A stretch of DNA of 18,320 nucleotides. Source: Methanobacteriota archaeon (lineage in GTDB: Archaea; Hydrothermarchaeota; Hydrothermarchaeia; Hydrothermarchaeales; SZUA-236). The number at the start of each line of letters is the position of its first letter. Positions within the stretch are counted from its first letter, which is position 1. The stretch lies in assembly GCA_003230355.1 (NCBI GenBank), contig QIDD01000009.1:1-18320 (forward strand). The letters run 5' to 3'. Under the pieces are notes generated by a model that saw only the letters and a list, made by a program, of their open reading frames with translations, was not told the origin of the DNA and searched no databases. Shown piece by piece: positions 6,962 through 13,868 of this stretch. A program made the translations under genes and the position numbers.

Positions 6962-7092
6962 GTTTCCTGCTCCAAGTTTAAGATGCCGGCTTCTGTAAGC
7001 AGGGTGATTTCTGATTTTGTAAACAGGTTTTCATAGGTTATATGCTGATTTTCGCCTATTGACTCAAAGAGATGCTGCAACAGTCCAGACAT
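6958..7092 (-). CDS. 44-residue small protein, first gene of a two-gene operon
   Basis: The frame runs from ATG 7092-7090 to TGA 6960-6958. A clean Shine-Dalgarno (AGGTGA on the minus strand, 7104-7099) sits six bases before the ATG, and a strong TATA element lies ~48 bases upstream. The peptide begins MSGLLQHLFESIGE and ends LTEAGILNLEQET; it is acidic, probably helical, and has no Cys. It could be a precursor peptide, a helical partner of the four-cysteine protein encoded next, or a small regulator. I recognise no family; the expression signals are the reason to call it. Confidence 0.6.
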   Translation of the reverse strand: MSGLLQHLFESIGENQHITYENLFTKSEITLLTEAGILNLEQET

Positions 7093-7136
7093 TGAATTTC
7101 ACCTTTCTATGAAAGATTATCTGCCTACGTCACCCC

Positions 7137-7144
7137 TATTTATA
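7137..7144 (-). promoter_or_regulatory. Strong TATA element for the small-protein operon
   Basis: The minus strand reads TATAAATA within GGGTATAAATAGGGG. Transcription should begin near 7114, leaving a ~22-base leader that holds the AGGTGA ribosome-binding site. This is one of the best-formed promoters in the window. Confidence 0.6.
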
Positions 7145-7253
7145 CCCTTCTCAACTGCAGCCTGCGGGTCTGTGAAACTATTATAAGCGCTGGTGTATCA
7201 AATATCATCGGGTGTAAACTTTTAGGCGCCCACCTGGCATGTTCTCACCAATA

Positions 7254-7264
7254 ATGTTTTAAGC
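7254..7264 (+). promoter_or_regulatory. Possible TATA element for glycerate 2-kinase
   Basis: TGTTTTAAGCC is centred ~31 bases before the ATG at 7290, consistent with a very short or absent leader. Another A/T element near 7178-7190 (CTATTATAAGC) would give a longer leader; the sequence does not decide between them. Confidence 0.35.
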
Positions 7265-7289
7265 CTTTAATAGGTCAATTAGGCTGAAG

Positions 7290-8663
7290 ATGAGCAGAAT
7301 TAAAAATATTAAAGGCCTTATTGAAAATGCAGAGAGCGCAGGCGACAAATTCGCAAGAGAAATCGCACTCACCCTGTTGGAGCGTGTCCTAACAGAGGCT
7401 GACCCGAAAGTTGCAATGCAGCGAGTGCTTCAACTAAACGAGGGGAAGTTGAAAATCCAAGGTCAAGTGTTTGTTCTTGAAGCGTATGACAAGATCTATG
7501 TAATTGGAGGGGGGAAGGCTGGCGGGGGAATGGCTGAATCTGTAGAAAACCTGCTTGGTGAAAGGATTTCAGGGGGATGGATAAACATTCCAACTGGGAC
7601 CAAAAAGAGGTACAAAACCAAAATCATAGTTCTCAACGAATCAACACATCCGGTGCCAAACGAGGCCGGGGTCAAGGGGTCAAAAAGAATACTTGAAATT
7701 GCGCAGGGAGCGGGTGAAAAAGACCTTGTAATAGTTCTTCTCTCCGGTGGGGCGTCTGCGCTTATCCCTTATCCAACTGAAGGACTTAGCCTCTCCGATA
7801 TGCAGGATATTACAGGGGGACTACTGCGCTCCGGTGCTGATATTGTTGAAGTGAACTCGGTGAGAAAACACCTGTCAAAGGTCAAGGGCGGCAGGCTCGC
7901 GCAGGCATGTTATCCTGCAACAGTTGTGTCACTCATCATTTCAGACGTGGTCTGCGACCCTCTCGACGTCATCGCATCAGGGCCGACAGCACCTGATCCA
8001 ACTACATATACTGACGCACTATCTGTTTTGGAAAAATACAGGCTCACAAAGGATTACCCCCGCATTACGGACTATCTAAAAAATGGAGGCCGCAACATGC
8101 ATCCGGAGACTCTGAAAAAAGGCGATCTCTGCATAAGGCGGACACATAACTTCCTCATATCCACTAACAGCCAGGTCTTAAACACAGTAGCAGATGAGTT
8201 CAAAGACCGCTATGACATCCAGATATTTTCTACAACCCTCTCCGGCGAGGTGCGTGAAGTTGGCAGAACGCTGGCTCGGCGTCTGATGGATGCGGCAGCC
8301 GCGCATCAGAAGAGTGGCCGTTCCAAGGTCTTAATAGCAGGCGGCGAGACGACTGTAACTGTTACCGGTGATGGCCGGGGCGGGCGAAACCAGGAGCTGG
8401 TGTTGAGCGCGATGACAGAGATAGATGGAGAAGGCATCTGCATTGCAAGCATGGGCACAGACGGAATCGACGGCGCAACAGATGCTGCAGGGGCAATCGC
8501 AGACGGCAAAAGCAAGAGCCGCGCCCAGGCAAAAAATCTCTCACCACAGGTGTTTTTATCCCGAAATGATTCATACCATGTTTTTAAAGAGCTGGATGAT
8601 CTCATCATGACAGGCCCCACAGGGACAAATGTAAACGATGTAGTTGTGCTTGTAATAAACTAA
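7290..8663 (+). CDS. Glycerate 2-kinase (MOFRL/DUF4147 family)
   Basis: A 457-residue protein, near the family's usual ~440. It phosphorylates D-glycerate with ATP to give 2-phosphoglycerate, which enters lower glycolysis/gluconeogenesis in the cytoplasm. Visible signatures are VIGGGKAGGGMAE (~71-82), STHPVPNEAG (~118-127), LSGGASALIPYP (~151-162), KVKGGRLAQ (~197-205) and SDVVCDPLDVIASGPTAPD (~218-236). The C-terminal MOFRL domain has GGETTVTVTGDGRGGRNQE and MGTDGIDGATDAAGA. The promoter is probably the element at 7254. The gene is divergent from the small-protein operon and converges on the kinase gene with 13 bases between them. Proximity to a glycerate-type glycosyltransferase may mean it recycles glycerate from a glycoside, but it also fits general glycerate or serine catabolism. 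Confidence 0.9.
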   Translation: MSRIKNIKGLIENAESAGDKFAREIALTLLERVLTEADPKVAMQRVLQLNEGKLKIQGQVFVLEAYDKIYVIGGGKAGGGMAESVENLLGERISGGWINIPTGTKKRYKTKIIVLNESTHPVPNEAGVKGSKRILEIAQGAGEKDLVIVLLSGGASALIPYPTEGLSLSDMQDITGGLLRSGADIVEVNSVRKHLSKVKGGRLAQACYPATVVSLIISDVVCDPLDVIASGPTAPDPTTYTDALSVLEKYRLTKDYPRITDYLKNGGRNMHPETLKKGDLCIRRTHNFLISTNSQVLNTVADEFKDRYDIQIFSTTLSGEVREVGRTLARRLMDAAAAHQKSGRSKVLIAGGETTVTVTGDGRGGRNQELVLSAMTEIDGEGICIASMGTDGIDGATDAAGAIADGKSKSRAQAKNLSPQVFLSRNDSYHVFKELDDLIMTGPTGTNVNDVVVLVIN

Positions 8664-8672
8664 ATGAAGCTA

Positions 8673-8678
8673 TTTTTT
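8673..8678 (+). terminator. T-run terminator after glycerate 2-kinase
   Basis: Six consecutive T start nine bases after the glycerate kinase stop and run into the stop codon of the convergent kinase gene. This fits an archaeal T-tract terminator; there is no hairpin. Confidence 0.35.
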
Positions 8679-10530
8679 ATTTGAACTCCTTGGGAAGCTC
8701 AACATAGAATACGCTCCCGCCCCCTGGATTATCCTCCACCCAGACATTGCCGCTGTGGATCTCAACGATGCGCTTTACAATGGCAAGGCCCAGGCCTGTT
8801 CCCTTCACACCCTCTTTTTGCAGCCGCTCAAAGCGTGTGAAAATAGTCTCTTTATATCTGTCGCTAATCCCCTCGCCACGGTCCTTTACATACACCTTCC
8901 AGGCGGTGTCCAAGTCAATTACACCCACTCTGATTTCAGTATTTTCAGGGCTGTATTTAATCGCGTTTGTTAGAAGGTTCAAAAATACGGCGCCAATGAA
9001 GCTGCTTACCGTTGCGGGATAGCTGCCCTCAGACTCCATAATAATCTTCATGCCCTTTTCAGCGGCTCGAACCGTTGTGTTTTCCACAGCATCGCGAAGC
9101 AACACGCCGAGGTCCAGAGTTTCAAAGTCGATTTGTTCAACGCTTTCAATCTTCTCCAGCTTTGATGCGGCGTCAATCATCTCCACAGTTTTCTCCACGT
9201 TTCGCGAGATGGCGTCAACGCTTCGTTTAACCAGGGGATTTATATCTTCAAGCGTGATGATTTCAGCATAGTTTTTGATCACGCCGATAGGGTTTAAGAT
9301 GTCATGACGCATGATATCAGTGAATATGTCTTTAAGCTCGTTTGATTTTTGAAGCTGCTCAGCCTGCTCCATCAGGCTTTTTTCAAGCTCTTTTCTCAGT
9401 GTAATTTCCTGAAGTATTATAAGCACAAATTCAACCCGTCCCTCCCGGTCAAATACTGGAGTCCAATAGTCGGTGAGCGTCTTCTCCTCTCCGTCAAGAT
9501 TGAATGTGAATTCTTCGGGTTTGATGGTTTTTTCGTTGAAGGCAACATAGGAAAATTTCTTTTTAAGATTCATCGCCTCAAAAAGCTTTTCAGCCACCGG
9601 GATTTTCATGTATTCAAGTATGTTTTTCCCTGCAATCTCTTTCTTTTCGATTCCAGTGATTCGCACAAAACTTTTATTCACGCGAGCAATCCTGAATTTT
9701 AGGTCAAGAAGGAGAAGCCCTTCTGGCATGCCTTCAAGTATCTTGTCAGAAAGCTCTTTTAGCTGGCGTATCTCATTTGCAGCTCTTACCTCATCTGTAA
9801 TGTCCTTTGCAACGCCCACTGTTCCCTTGATCTTTTTGTCTTCACCCATTAAACTCGAAATTGAAAGAGAGATGGATTTGAATTTGTTAGAAGGTGTTGA
9901 TATCTTCAATGTCATATTTTTGATGTATCCCTTCTCCTTGAGCTCGCGGGCCCGGTCCATGCGGTCCTTTTTGCGCAGAAACTCTTTGGGATACAGATCC
10001 AGCACATTATGTCCGATTACATCGCTTGCTTTGATCTCAAAAAGTTCTTCTGCACCTTTTGAAAAATAGGTGATCTTTTTGTCAATGCCGCTTGCAACGA
10101 TTGCGTCTGCAGAGCTCTGGATTATGTTGTTAAAAAAGTTCTTTGTCTCTACAAGCTCTTTTGAGGTATCGCCGAGTCTGCTTTGGATAGCTCTGTATTC
10201 CATTAGCTCGCGCACCTTCCTCTCTTTTTTTATCTCGGCTGAAATCTCCAGATAAAGCGCGTGTTTGGTCGCCTTAGCCATGACAGCTACGATTAGATAG
10301 ACCGAGGTGATTTCAAAGATTGGTCCATAGGGAAGGCCGAAGTGTTCTGAAAAATGATATAGGCTGTGCAGGATCAGCGCGAAAAGAATTATCAAAAACA
10401 TCGTGTGAGACTGCTGGAATTCTTCAGGGTCTTTGAAAAATCTTTCAGCGTATTTTAAGAAATAAACGTTGATTAAGGCAAGGCTGAATATAATGGTAAA
10501 TCCAATTATTGTTATTATTTCAGAGATCAT
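8677..10530 (-). CDS. Membrane sensor histidine kinase: 3 TM, two PAS, HisKA, HATPase
   Basis: A 617-residue protein. Three membrane helices (~4-25, 42-60, 70-87) are followed by a charged coiled-coil-like linker (~95-130), a PAS domain (~132-246, ending TVGVAKDITD), a second PAS domain (~258-378, ending ILQEITLRKEL), a dimerisation/phospho-acceptor domain with RHDILNP (His409) and an HATPase domain: N box LLTNAIKYS (Asn522), G1 VKDRGEGIS (Asp550), F box FTRFERL, G2 GTGLGLAIVK. All catalytic features are present, so it should autophosphorylate. The ATG (10530) overlaps the TGA of the upstream gene as ATGA, with GAGGAG four bases before it. The membrane module resembles the small protein encoded upstream, and the catalytic half is a close paralogue of the receiver-kinase two genes upstream. 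The signal is unknown. Confidence 0.9.
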   Translation of the reverse strand: MISEIITIIGFTIIFSLALINVYFLKYAERFFKDPEEFQQSHTMFLIILFALILHSLYHFSEHFGLPYGPIFEITSVYLIVAVMAKATKHALYLEISAEIKKERKVRELMEYRAIQSRLGDTSKELVETKNFFNNIIQSSADAIVASGIDKKITYFSKGAEELFEIKASDVIGHNVLDLYPKEFLRKKDRMDRARELKEKGYIKNMTLKISTPSNKFKSISLSISSLMGEDKKIKGTVGVAKDITDEVRAANEIRQLKELSDKILEGMPEGLLLLDLKFRIARVNKSFVRITGIEKKEIAGKNILEYMKIPVAEKLFEAMNLKKKFSYVAFNEKTIKPEEFTFNLDGEEKTLTDYWTPVFDREGRVEFVLIILQEITLRKELEKSLMEQAEQLQKSNELKDIFTDIMRHDILNPIGVIKNYAEIITLEDINPLVKRSVDAISRNVEKTVEMIDAASKLEKIESVEQIDFETLDLGVLLRDAVENTTVRAAEKGMKIIMESEGSYPATVSSFIGAVFLNLLTNAIKYSPENTEIRVGVIDLDTAWKVYVKDRGEGISDRYKETIFTRFERLQKEGVKGTGLGLAIVKRIVEIHSGNVWVEDNPGGGSVFYVELPKEFK

Positions 10531-10853
10531 TTGCTCCTCACCATCTTATAGGTCAACCATCCGATCAAAATAAGTGAAACGAGCAGAACGATCATGTGAA
10601 CCTTGTCTAAAACTTCTATCGCAGGATATTCTTTTTCAAATATTTCGCTGATCTCGCCGACAAGTTCAAACAAAAGGGTTACAACCAGAAGCCCGATTAC
10701 AATGAGAAATAAGAGTTTATTACCCTCAAAGACTTTCCTTGAATCTTCACTGATAAGCTGCTTCTTTCTCAGTATAATAATAACAATGAGAATAATCTCA
10801 ATTACAAAGGCAAATACAACACTCCAAAAAAATATTTGATCTAAAACCGCCAT
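10527..10853 (-). CDS. Three-helix integral membrane protein resembling the sensor module of the adjacent kinase
   Basis: A 108-residue protein starting ATG 10853 (MAVLDQIFFW), seven bases after the stop of the receiver-kinase gene, with a G-rich Shine-Dalgarno (GGGGGGAT) inside that gene's end. Reading further upstream in frame would only overlap the kinase gene and is rejected. Three hydrophobic helices lie at ~7-28, ~46-65 and ~86-104, with a basic/acidic segment between the first two. Order, spacing and residues of helices 2-3 match the N-terminal membrane module of the next kinase (compare FLIVIGLLV with FLIILFALI), suggesting a duplicated module. Its stop overlaps the next start. It likely pairs with the kinase in the membrane to sense or modulate a signal (inference). 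I recognise no named family. Confidence 0.8.
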   Translation of the reverse strand: MAVLDQIFFWSVVFAFVIEIILIVIIILRKKQLISEDSRKVFEGNKLLFLIVIGLLVVTLLFELVGEISEIFEKEYPAIEVLDKVHMIVLLVSLILIGWLTYKMVRSK

Positions 10854-10860
10854 ATTACAA

Positions 10861-11979
10861 CTATCCCCCCCGCCCTTTCGTTGGAATCTCAACTCTGAAT
10901 ATGCTGCCGCCCGCTGGGCCATCCTCCACCCAGACTTCGCCGCTGTGGAGTGCAACTATCTTTTTTACTATTGCCAGTCCGAGACCACAACCCTTCACCC
11001 CCTTTTTCTTCGCCTGCTCGAATCTGTTAAAAATCGAGGTTTTATACTGGTCGTCAACACCGGGTCCACTATCACTAAAGGAGAAGACCGCTGAATCATT
11101 GAAGGACGCTTCAATTGTTACGGTTGAGCCTTCAGCTGAGTATTTGACCGCATTTGAAATAATCTGTGAAAAAGCCTCACCTAGAAGCATGTTAGCAGAT
11201 ATGAAGTGCTCGCCTGAAACAGTGTTATTCAGGGTGATATCTTTGCGGGCGACAGCCTCGGCATTCGCCGTAATAGAGTCTTTGATCAGCGCTCCAGCCT
11301 CAAGGTTTTCAAAGCTAAGGCGGCGAAGCTTCGAATAGGATGTAAGCTTGCTTCCATCCTCGACTATCTCGATTAGTCGGTTAGACCCGCGGATTATCGC
11401 CTCAATCTGAGGTTTATTCTCCTCAGTGGCAGTGTCAATCATGAGTTCAGCGAAGTTTTTAATAAGGCCCAGAGGATTCAGAATATCATGGCGCAGGATG
11501 TCGAGAAACAGCGAGTTCTGAGAGGCATCAGACTCGGCAGGTGTGACCATCCCTACGGCGCCAAGCTCAAGACCTGATTTATCTTTAACAATGGAAATCG
11601 AGAGGTTTACCATGGTCTCGAATAACTCTTTAATGTCAAGGGGTTTTTGGATAAATGCCTTCACCCCAAGGGCCTTGAGCGTTTCAAGCTCTTCATGGCC
11701 CAGAACAGATACGACCACGATATTTGCATCCGGGTCGAATTCCATTATATGTTTTGTGCAGCTCCGCCCGTCCATGGTGGGCATCATAATGTCCATTGTT
11801 ACAACATCTGGTCTCTGTTCTTTGTATTTTTCAACCGCCCGCGCGCCGTTTGACGCGATTGCTGTGATGCTGAATCCGTGACGCTCGAAAAGCACCTGCA
11901 GAAGCTCGGCCGATTCAATGTCATCTTCAACAATCAGAACGGTTGGAGCGGTTTTTTTAGAGCCTAATTCCCTTTCCAT
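10861..11979 (-). CDS. Cytoplasmic receiver-histidine kinase hybrid (REC-HisKA-HATPase)
   Basis: A 372-residue soluble protein with a receiver domain at the N-terminus (~13-128): acidic pair Asp19/Asp20, phospho-acceptor Asp63 in VTMDIMMP, Ser91 and Lys112 (QKP). A short linker leads to a phospho-acceptor helix with RHDILNP (His164), then an HATPase domain with Asn276 in IISNAVKYS, SDSGPGVDD, FNRFEQ and GCGLGLAIVK (a Cys replaces the usual Thr of the G2 box). The kinase domain is clearly paralogous to the membrane kinase two genes downstream. With a receiver in front of a kinase it could take phosphate from another kinase and regulate its own activity. The start is ATG 11979 with GAGGG eight bases upstream. 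It is the first gene of a three-gene operon without a DNA-binding regulator. Confidence 0.9.
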   Translation of the reverse strand: MERELGSKKTAPTVLIVEDDIESAELLQVLFERHGFSITAIASNGARAVEKYKEQRPDVVTMDIMMPTMDGRSCTKHIMEFDPDANIVVVSVLGHEELETLKALGVKAFIQKPLDIKELFETMVNLSISIVKDKSGLELGAVGMVTPAESDASQNSLFLDILRHDILNPLGLIKNFAELMIDTATEENKPQIEAIIRGSNRLIEIVEDGSKLTSYSKLRRLSFENLEAGALIKDSITANAEAVARKDITLNNTVSGEHFISANMLLGEAFSQIISNAVKYSAEGSTVTIEASFNDSAVFSFSDSGPGVDDQYKTSIFNRFEQAKKKGVKGCGLGLAIVKKIVALHSGEVWVEDGPAGGSIFRVEIPTKGRGG

Positions 11980-12023
11980 TTTTGTAACCCTCAGGAGAAG
12001 TTATCACTCACCCTATTTTAACA

Positions 12024-12049
12024 TTATCCTTAAAAGGAGCGCAGGATAA
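12024..12049. promoter_or_regulatory. Inverted repeat bracketing the TATA region between divergent operons
   Basis: TTATCCT (12024-12030) and AGGATAA (12043-12049) are perfect 7-base reverse complements separated by 12 bases. The A/T element CCTTAAAAGG at 12029-12038, ~27 bases before the ATG at 12060, lies in and beside the spacer. A dimer bound here could cover the promoter of the MfnE operon and lie just upstream of the kinase operon promoter (TTAAAATAG on the minus strand, ~12014-12022). Inferred from sequence only. Confidence 0.35.
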
Positions 12050-12059
12050 ACGTTTTATC

Positions 12060-12656
12060 ATGATGGTTGTTAAGGTTGGCGGCAGCCTGCTTTCAGACGC
12101 AGGGCAGGTTATGAGTGTTCTGCGGCAGTACAATGTGCTTATAGTTCCCGGCGGCGGGGTCTTTGCAGACATTGTTCGAAGGGTCTATTCCTCACATGAC
12201 CTGTCAGAGGAGGCTGCCCATAAAATGGCTGTTCTGGCCATGCATCAATACGGGTTCTATCTCTCAGACATTTCAGGCGTTGCGCTGACAAAAAAAATCG
12301 AGATTAAAAGGGGTCCGAGAATAATCCTGCCGCTGGAGATAGTTGAACAGTCAAATCTGCCCAGCTCATGGGACATTGCATCAGACACAATCGCATGTTA
12401 CATCGCAAAATCCGCAGGCAAATCCAGCTTCATCAAACTCACAGATGTACAGGGCATAATAAAAGACGGAGAAGTTATCACTGACGTGCCTGCGGGAAAA
12501 CTCTTAAATACAACCACCTGTTTAGATAAGAGCCTGCCAGCCTATCTGCAGACCTGGAAAATGGACTGCAGAGTCCTATCGGGCAGAGAGGAAAATATTA
12601 TAAGACGGGCCCTTGAAGGAGACCCTGTTGGCACTCTTATAACAGGAGGAAAATAA
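12060..12656 (+). CDS. mfnE: Amino-acid-kinase-family protein, probable MfnE (methanofuran biosynthesis)
   Basis: A 198-residue protein starting MMVVKVGGSLL (ATG 12060, or the next ATG at 12063). Amino-acid-kinase features are the ATP-phosphate site KVGGS (Lys5, Gly7-Gly8), IVPGGGVFADIVR (~28-40), SWDIASDTIACYIAK (~103-117) and KLTDVQGI with a downstream KLL. Short length and these motifs resemble MfnE, which phosphorylates 5-(aminomethyl)-3-furanmethanol phosphate to its diphosphate in methanofuran biosynthesis. Older annotations call such genes aspartokinase- or uridylate-kinase-like. It is the first gene of a tight operon (1 base to the zinc ribbon), with a TATA-like element at leaderless spacing. 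The role implies a C1 pathway using methanofuran. If not MfnE, it is another small-molecule kinase of this superfamily. Confidence 0.65.
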   Translation: MMVVKVGGSLLSDAGQVMSVLRQYNVLIVPGGGVFADIVRRVYSSHDLSEEAAHKMAVLAMHQYGFYLSDISGVALTKKIEIKRGPRIILPLEIVEQSNLPSSWDIASDTIACYIAKSAGKSSFIKLTDVQGIIKDGEVITDVPAGKLLNTTTCLDKSLPAYLQTWKMDCRVLSGREENIIRRALEGDPVGTLITGGK

Positions 12657-12657
12657 A

Positions 12658-12819
12658 TTGGAAAAATTAACCTGCAAATCATGCGGCGCAACAATCTCAA
12701 TAGGAGACGGGTCAGTCAAGTTTCCCTGTCCAAACTGCGATGAAATAATCGGTCGATGCGCCAGATGCAGAAAACTCGGCAAACGCTACACATCAACATG
12801 TGGATTCGGAGGACCCTGA
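12658..12819 (+). CDS. Small zinc-ribbon protein, HVO_2753-like, TTG start
   Basis: A frame of 53 codons from TTG 12658-12660 to TGA 12817-12819, one base after the upstream stop. A strong Shine-Dalgarno (AGGAGGA) is seven bases before the TTG. The protein begins MEKLTCKSCG and has CxxC pairs at Cys6/9, Cys24/27 (PCPNC) and Cys34/37 (RCARC), then a lone Cys48 in STCGFGGP. Archaeal relatives known as HVO_2753-like have a CPxCG pair at this last position, so the first Cys of the fourth pair seems to be replaced. They are short zinc-binding proteins commonly encoded just before aEF1B, as here. The biochemical role is not established; nucleic acid or ribosome contact is possible. Confidence 0.8.
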   Translation: MEKLTCKSCGATISIGDGSVKFPCPNCDEIIGRCARCRKLGKRYTSTCGFGGP

Positions 12820-12820
12820 A

Positions 12821-13081
12821 ATGGGCATGGTGCTTGTAACACTCAAGGTTCTGCCCGACGGCGTTGAATCAAACCTAGATGAAATCACGAATGAATTGAA
12901 AAACCTGGGCGTGGGAAAATTCAACTCCATTGAAAAAGAGCCCATTGCATTCGGTCTTGTAGCCTTGAAACCATCCTATGTAGTTGAAGATTCAGGCGGA
13001 GTGTCCGACCTGCTTGAAGAGAAGGCACGCGAGGTTTCAGGCGTGAAAGCGGCTGAGGTTGTGGACGCAACACTGGTTTAA
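12821..13081 (+). CDS. Translation elongation factor 1-beta (aEF1B)
   Basis: An 86-residue protein from ATG 12821, one base after the zinc-ribbon stop, with GGAGGA eight bases upstream; the in-frame GTG at 12800 lies inside the zinc-ribbon gene and is rejected. The protein (MGMVLVTLKVLPDGVESNL...) has the single alpha/beta domain of aEF1B, with the family's central PIAFGLVALK, the acidic linker before DLLEEK and the C-terminal VSGVKAAEVVDATLV. It promotes GDP-GTP exchange on aEF1A during protein synthesis. Length is typical (~88-91). Neighbouring zinc-ribbon and FKBP genes are usual for archaeal protein-synthesis loci. Confidence 0.9.
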   Translation: MGMVLVTLKVLPDGVESNLDEITNELKNLGVGKFNSIEKEPIAFGLVALKPSYVVEDSGGVSDLLEEKAREVSGVKAAEVVDATLV

Positions 13082-13094
13082 GGAGAATATTTTT

Positions 13095-13868
13095 ATGGTG
13101 CTTAAAAAAGGAGATTTTGTTAGGATCAATTTTACTGGGAAGATAAAGGAGTTGGGCGAGGTCTTTGACACAACATATGAAGATGTTGCAAAGGCAAACA
13201 ACATCTATGAGCCGAATCTGATCTTTAAGGCCCGGCCTGTTGTCATCGGCGCCCGGCACGTGCTACCTGGAATCGATAAATCGCTTGTAGGTGCAGAGCT
13301 AGGGGATAAGACAACAATCGACATCGCGCCTGAAGATGGATTCGGAAAACGCGACCCTGCAAAGATAAAGGTCATCCCAACGCGTGAATTCAAAAAACGA
13401 GGAGTTGATCCGGCAGTGGGCATGCATGTTGAACTTGACGACGCTGTGGGCCGTGTTCAAAGCGTTGGCGGCGGCAGGGTAAGGGTTGATCTCAACCACG
13501 GGCTTGCAGGCAAAGTCCTTGAATATGAGGTTAAAATCGAGGAGAAGGTGAATAAAAAAGAGGAGAAGATCCGCCAGCTACTTGAGCTATACATGCCGGG
13601 CGTGGACTCACAGGAATTCAAGATCACTGTTAAAGAAAAAACAGTTGACATCGTGCTTCCAGATATTCTCAGGGTTGATCCCAACGCAACGCTTGGACAG
13701 ATCTCTGCAGTCAGAGATATCTTCACATTTATTGACGCTGTTGATGAAGTGGTCTATAAGGATGTACATCGGCGCACCGCTCCCTCTGAGAAGAAGAAGC
13801 AGAAGGCGCAGAAACAGCGCAGACCCAAGGCTGCTGCTAAGCCTAAGACAGAGTCTAAATCCGCCTGA
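13095..13868 (+). CDS. Long FKBP-type peptidyl-prolyl isomerase/chaperone (SlyD-like, with C-terminal domain)
   Basis: A 257-residue protein from ATG 13095, with GGAGA eight bases upstream. It has an FKBP core split by an insert-in-flap domain: FVRINFTGKIK and EVFDTT (~8-27), VIGARHVLPGIDKSLVGAELGDK (~50-72), PEDGFGKRDPAKIKVIP (~79-95), an insert (~86-135) with GMHVELDD, then NHGLAGKVLEYEV (~134-146). A further domain (~155-225) and a Lys/Ala-rich tail of ~30 residues follow, as in the long archaeal FKBPs. These catalyse proline isomerisation and act as folding chaperones in the cytoplasm. Gene order (zinc ribbon, aEF1B, FKBP) suggests a role at translation. The 3' end overlaps the convergent UPF0179 gene by 14 bases. 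Confidence 0.88.
   Translation: MVLKKGDFVRINFTGKIKELGEVFDTTYEDVAKANNIYEPNLIFKARPVVIGARHVLPGIDKSLVGAELGDKTTIDIAPEDGFGKRDPAKIKVIPTREFKKRGVDPAVGMHVELDDAVGRVQSVGGGRVRVDLNHGLAGKVLEYEVKIEEKVNKKEEKIRQLLELYMPGVDSQEFKITVKEKTVDIVLPDILRVDPNATLGQISAVRDIFTFIDAVDEVVYKDVHRRTAPSEKKKQKAQKQRRPKAAAKPKTESKSA

Noticed and set aside
8731..10949. Near-identical 29-base blocks at 8731 and 10921 as a mobile or regulatory repeat
   Set aside because: Both encode the same conserved C-terminal motif of paralogous kinases (HSG-VWVED), so protein homology explains them.
10854..10955. N-terminal extension of the three-helix protein
   Set aside because: The extension would lie inside the receiver-kinase gene and is low-complexity shadow sequence; ATG 10853 follows the kinase stop with a suitable G-rich ribosome-binding site.
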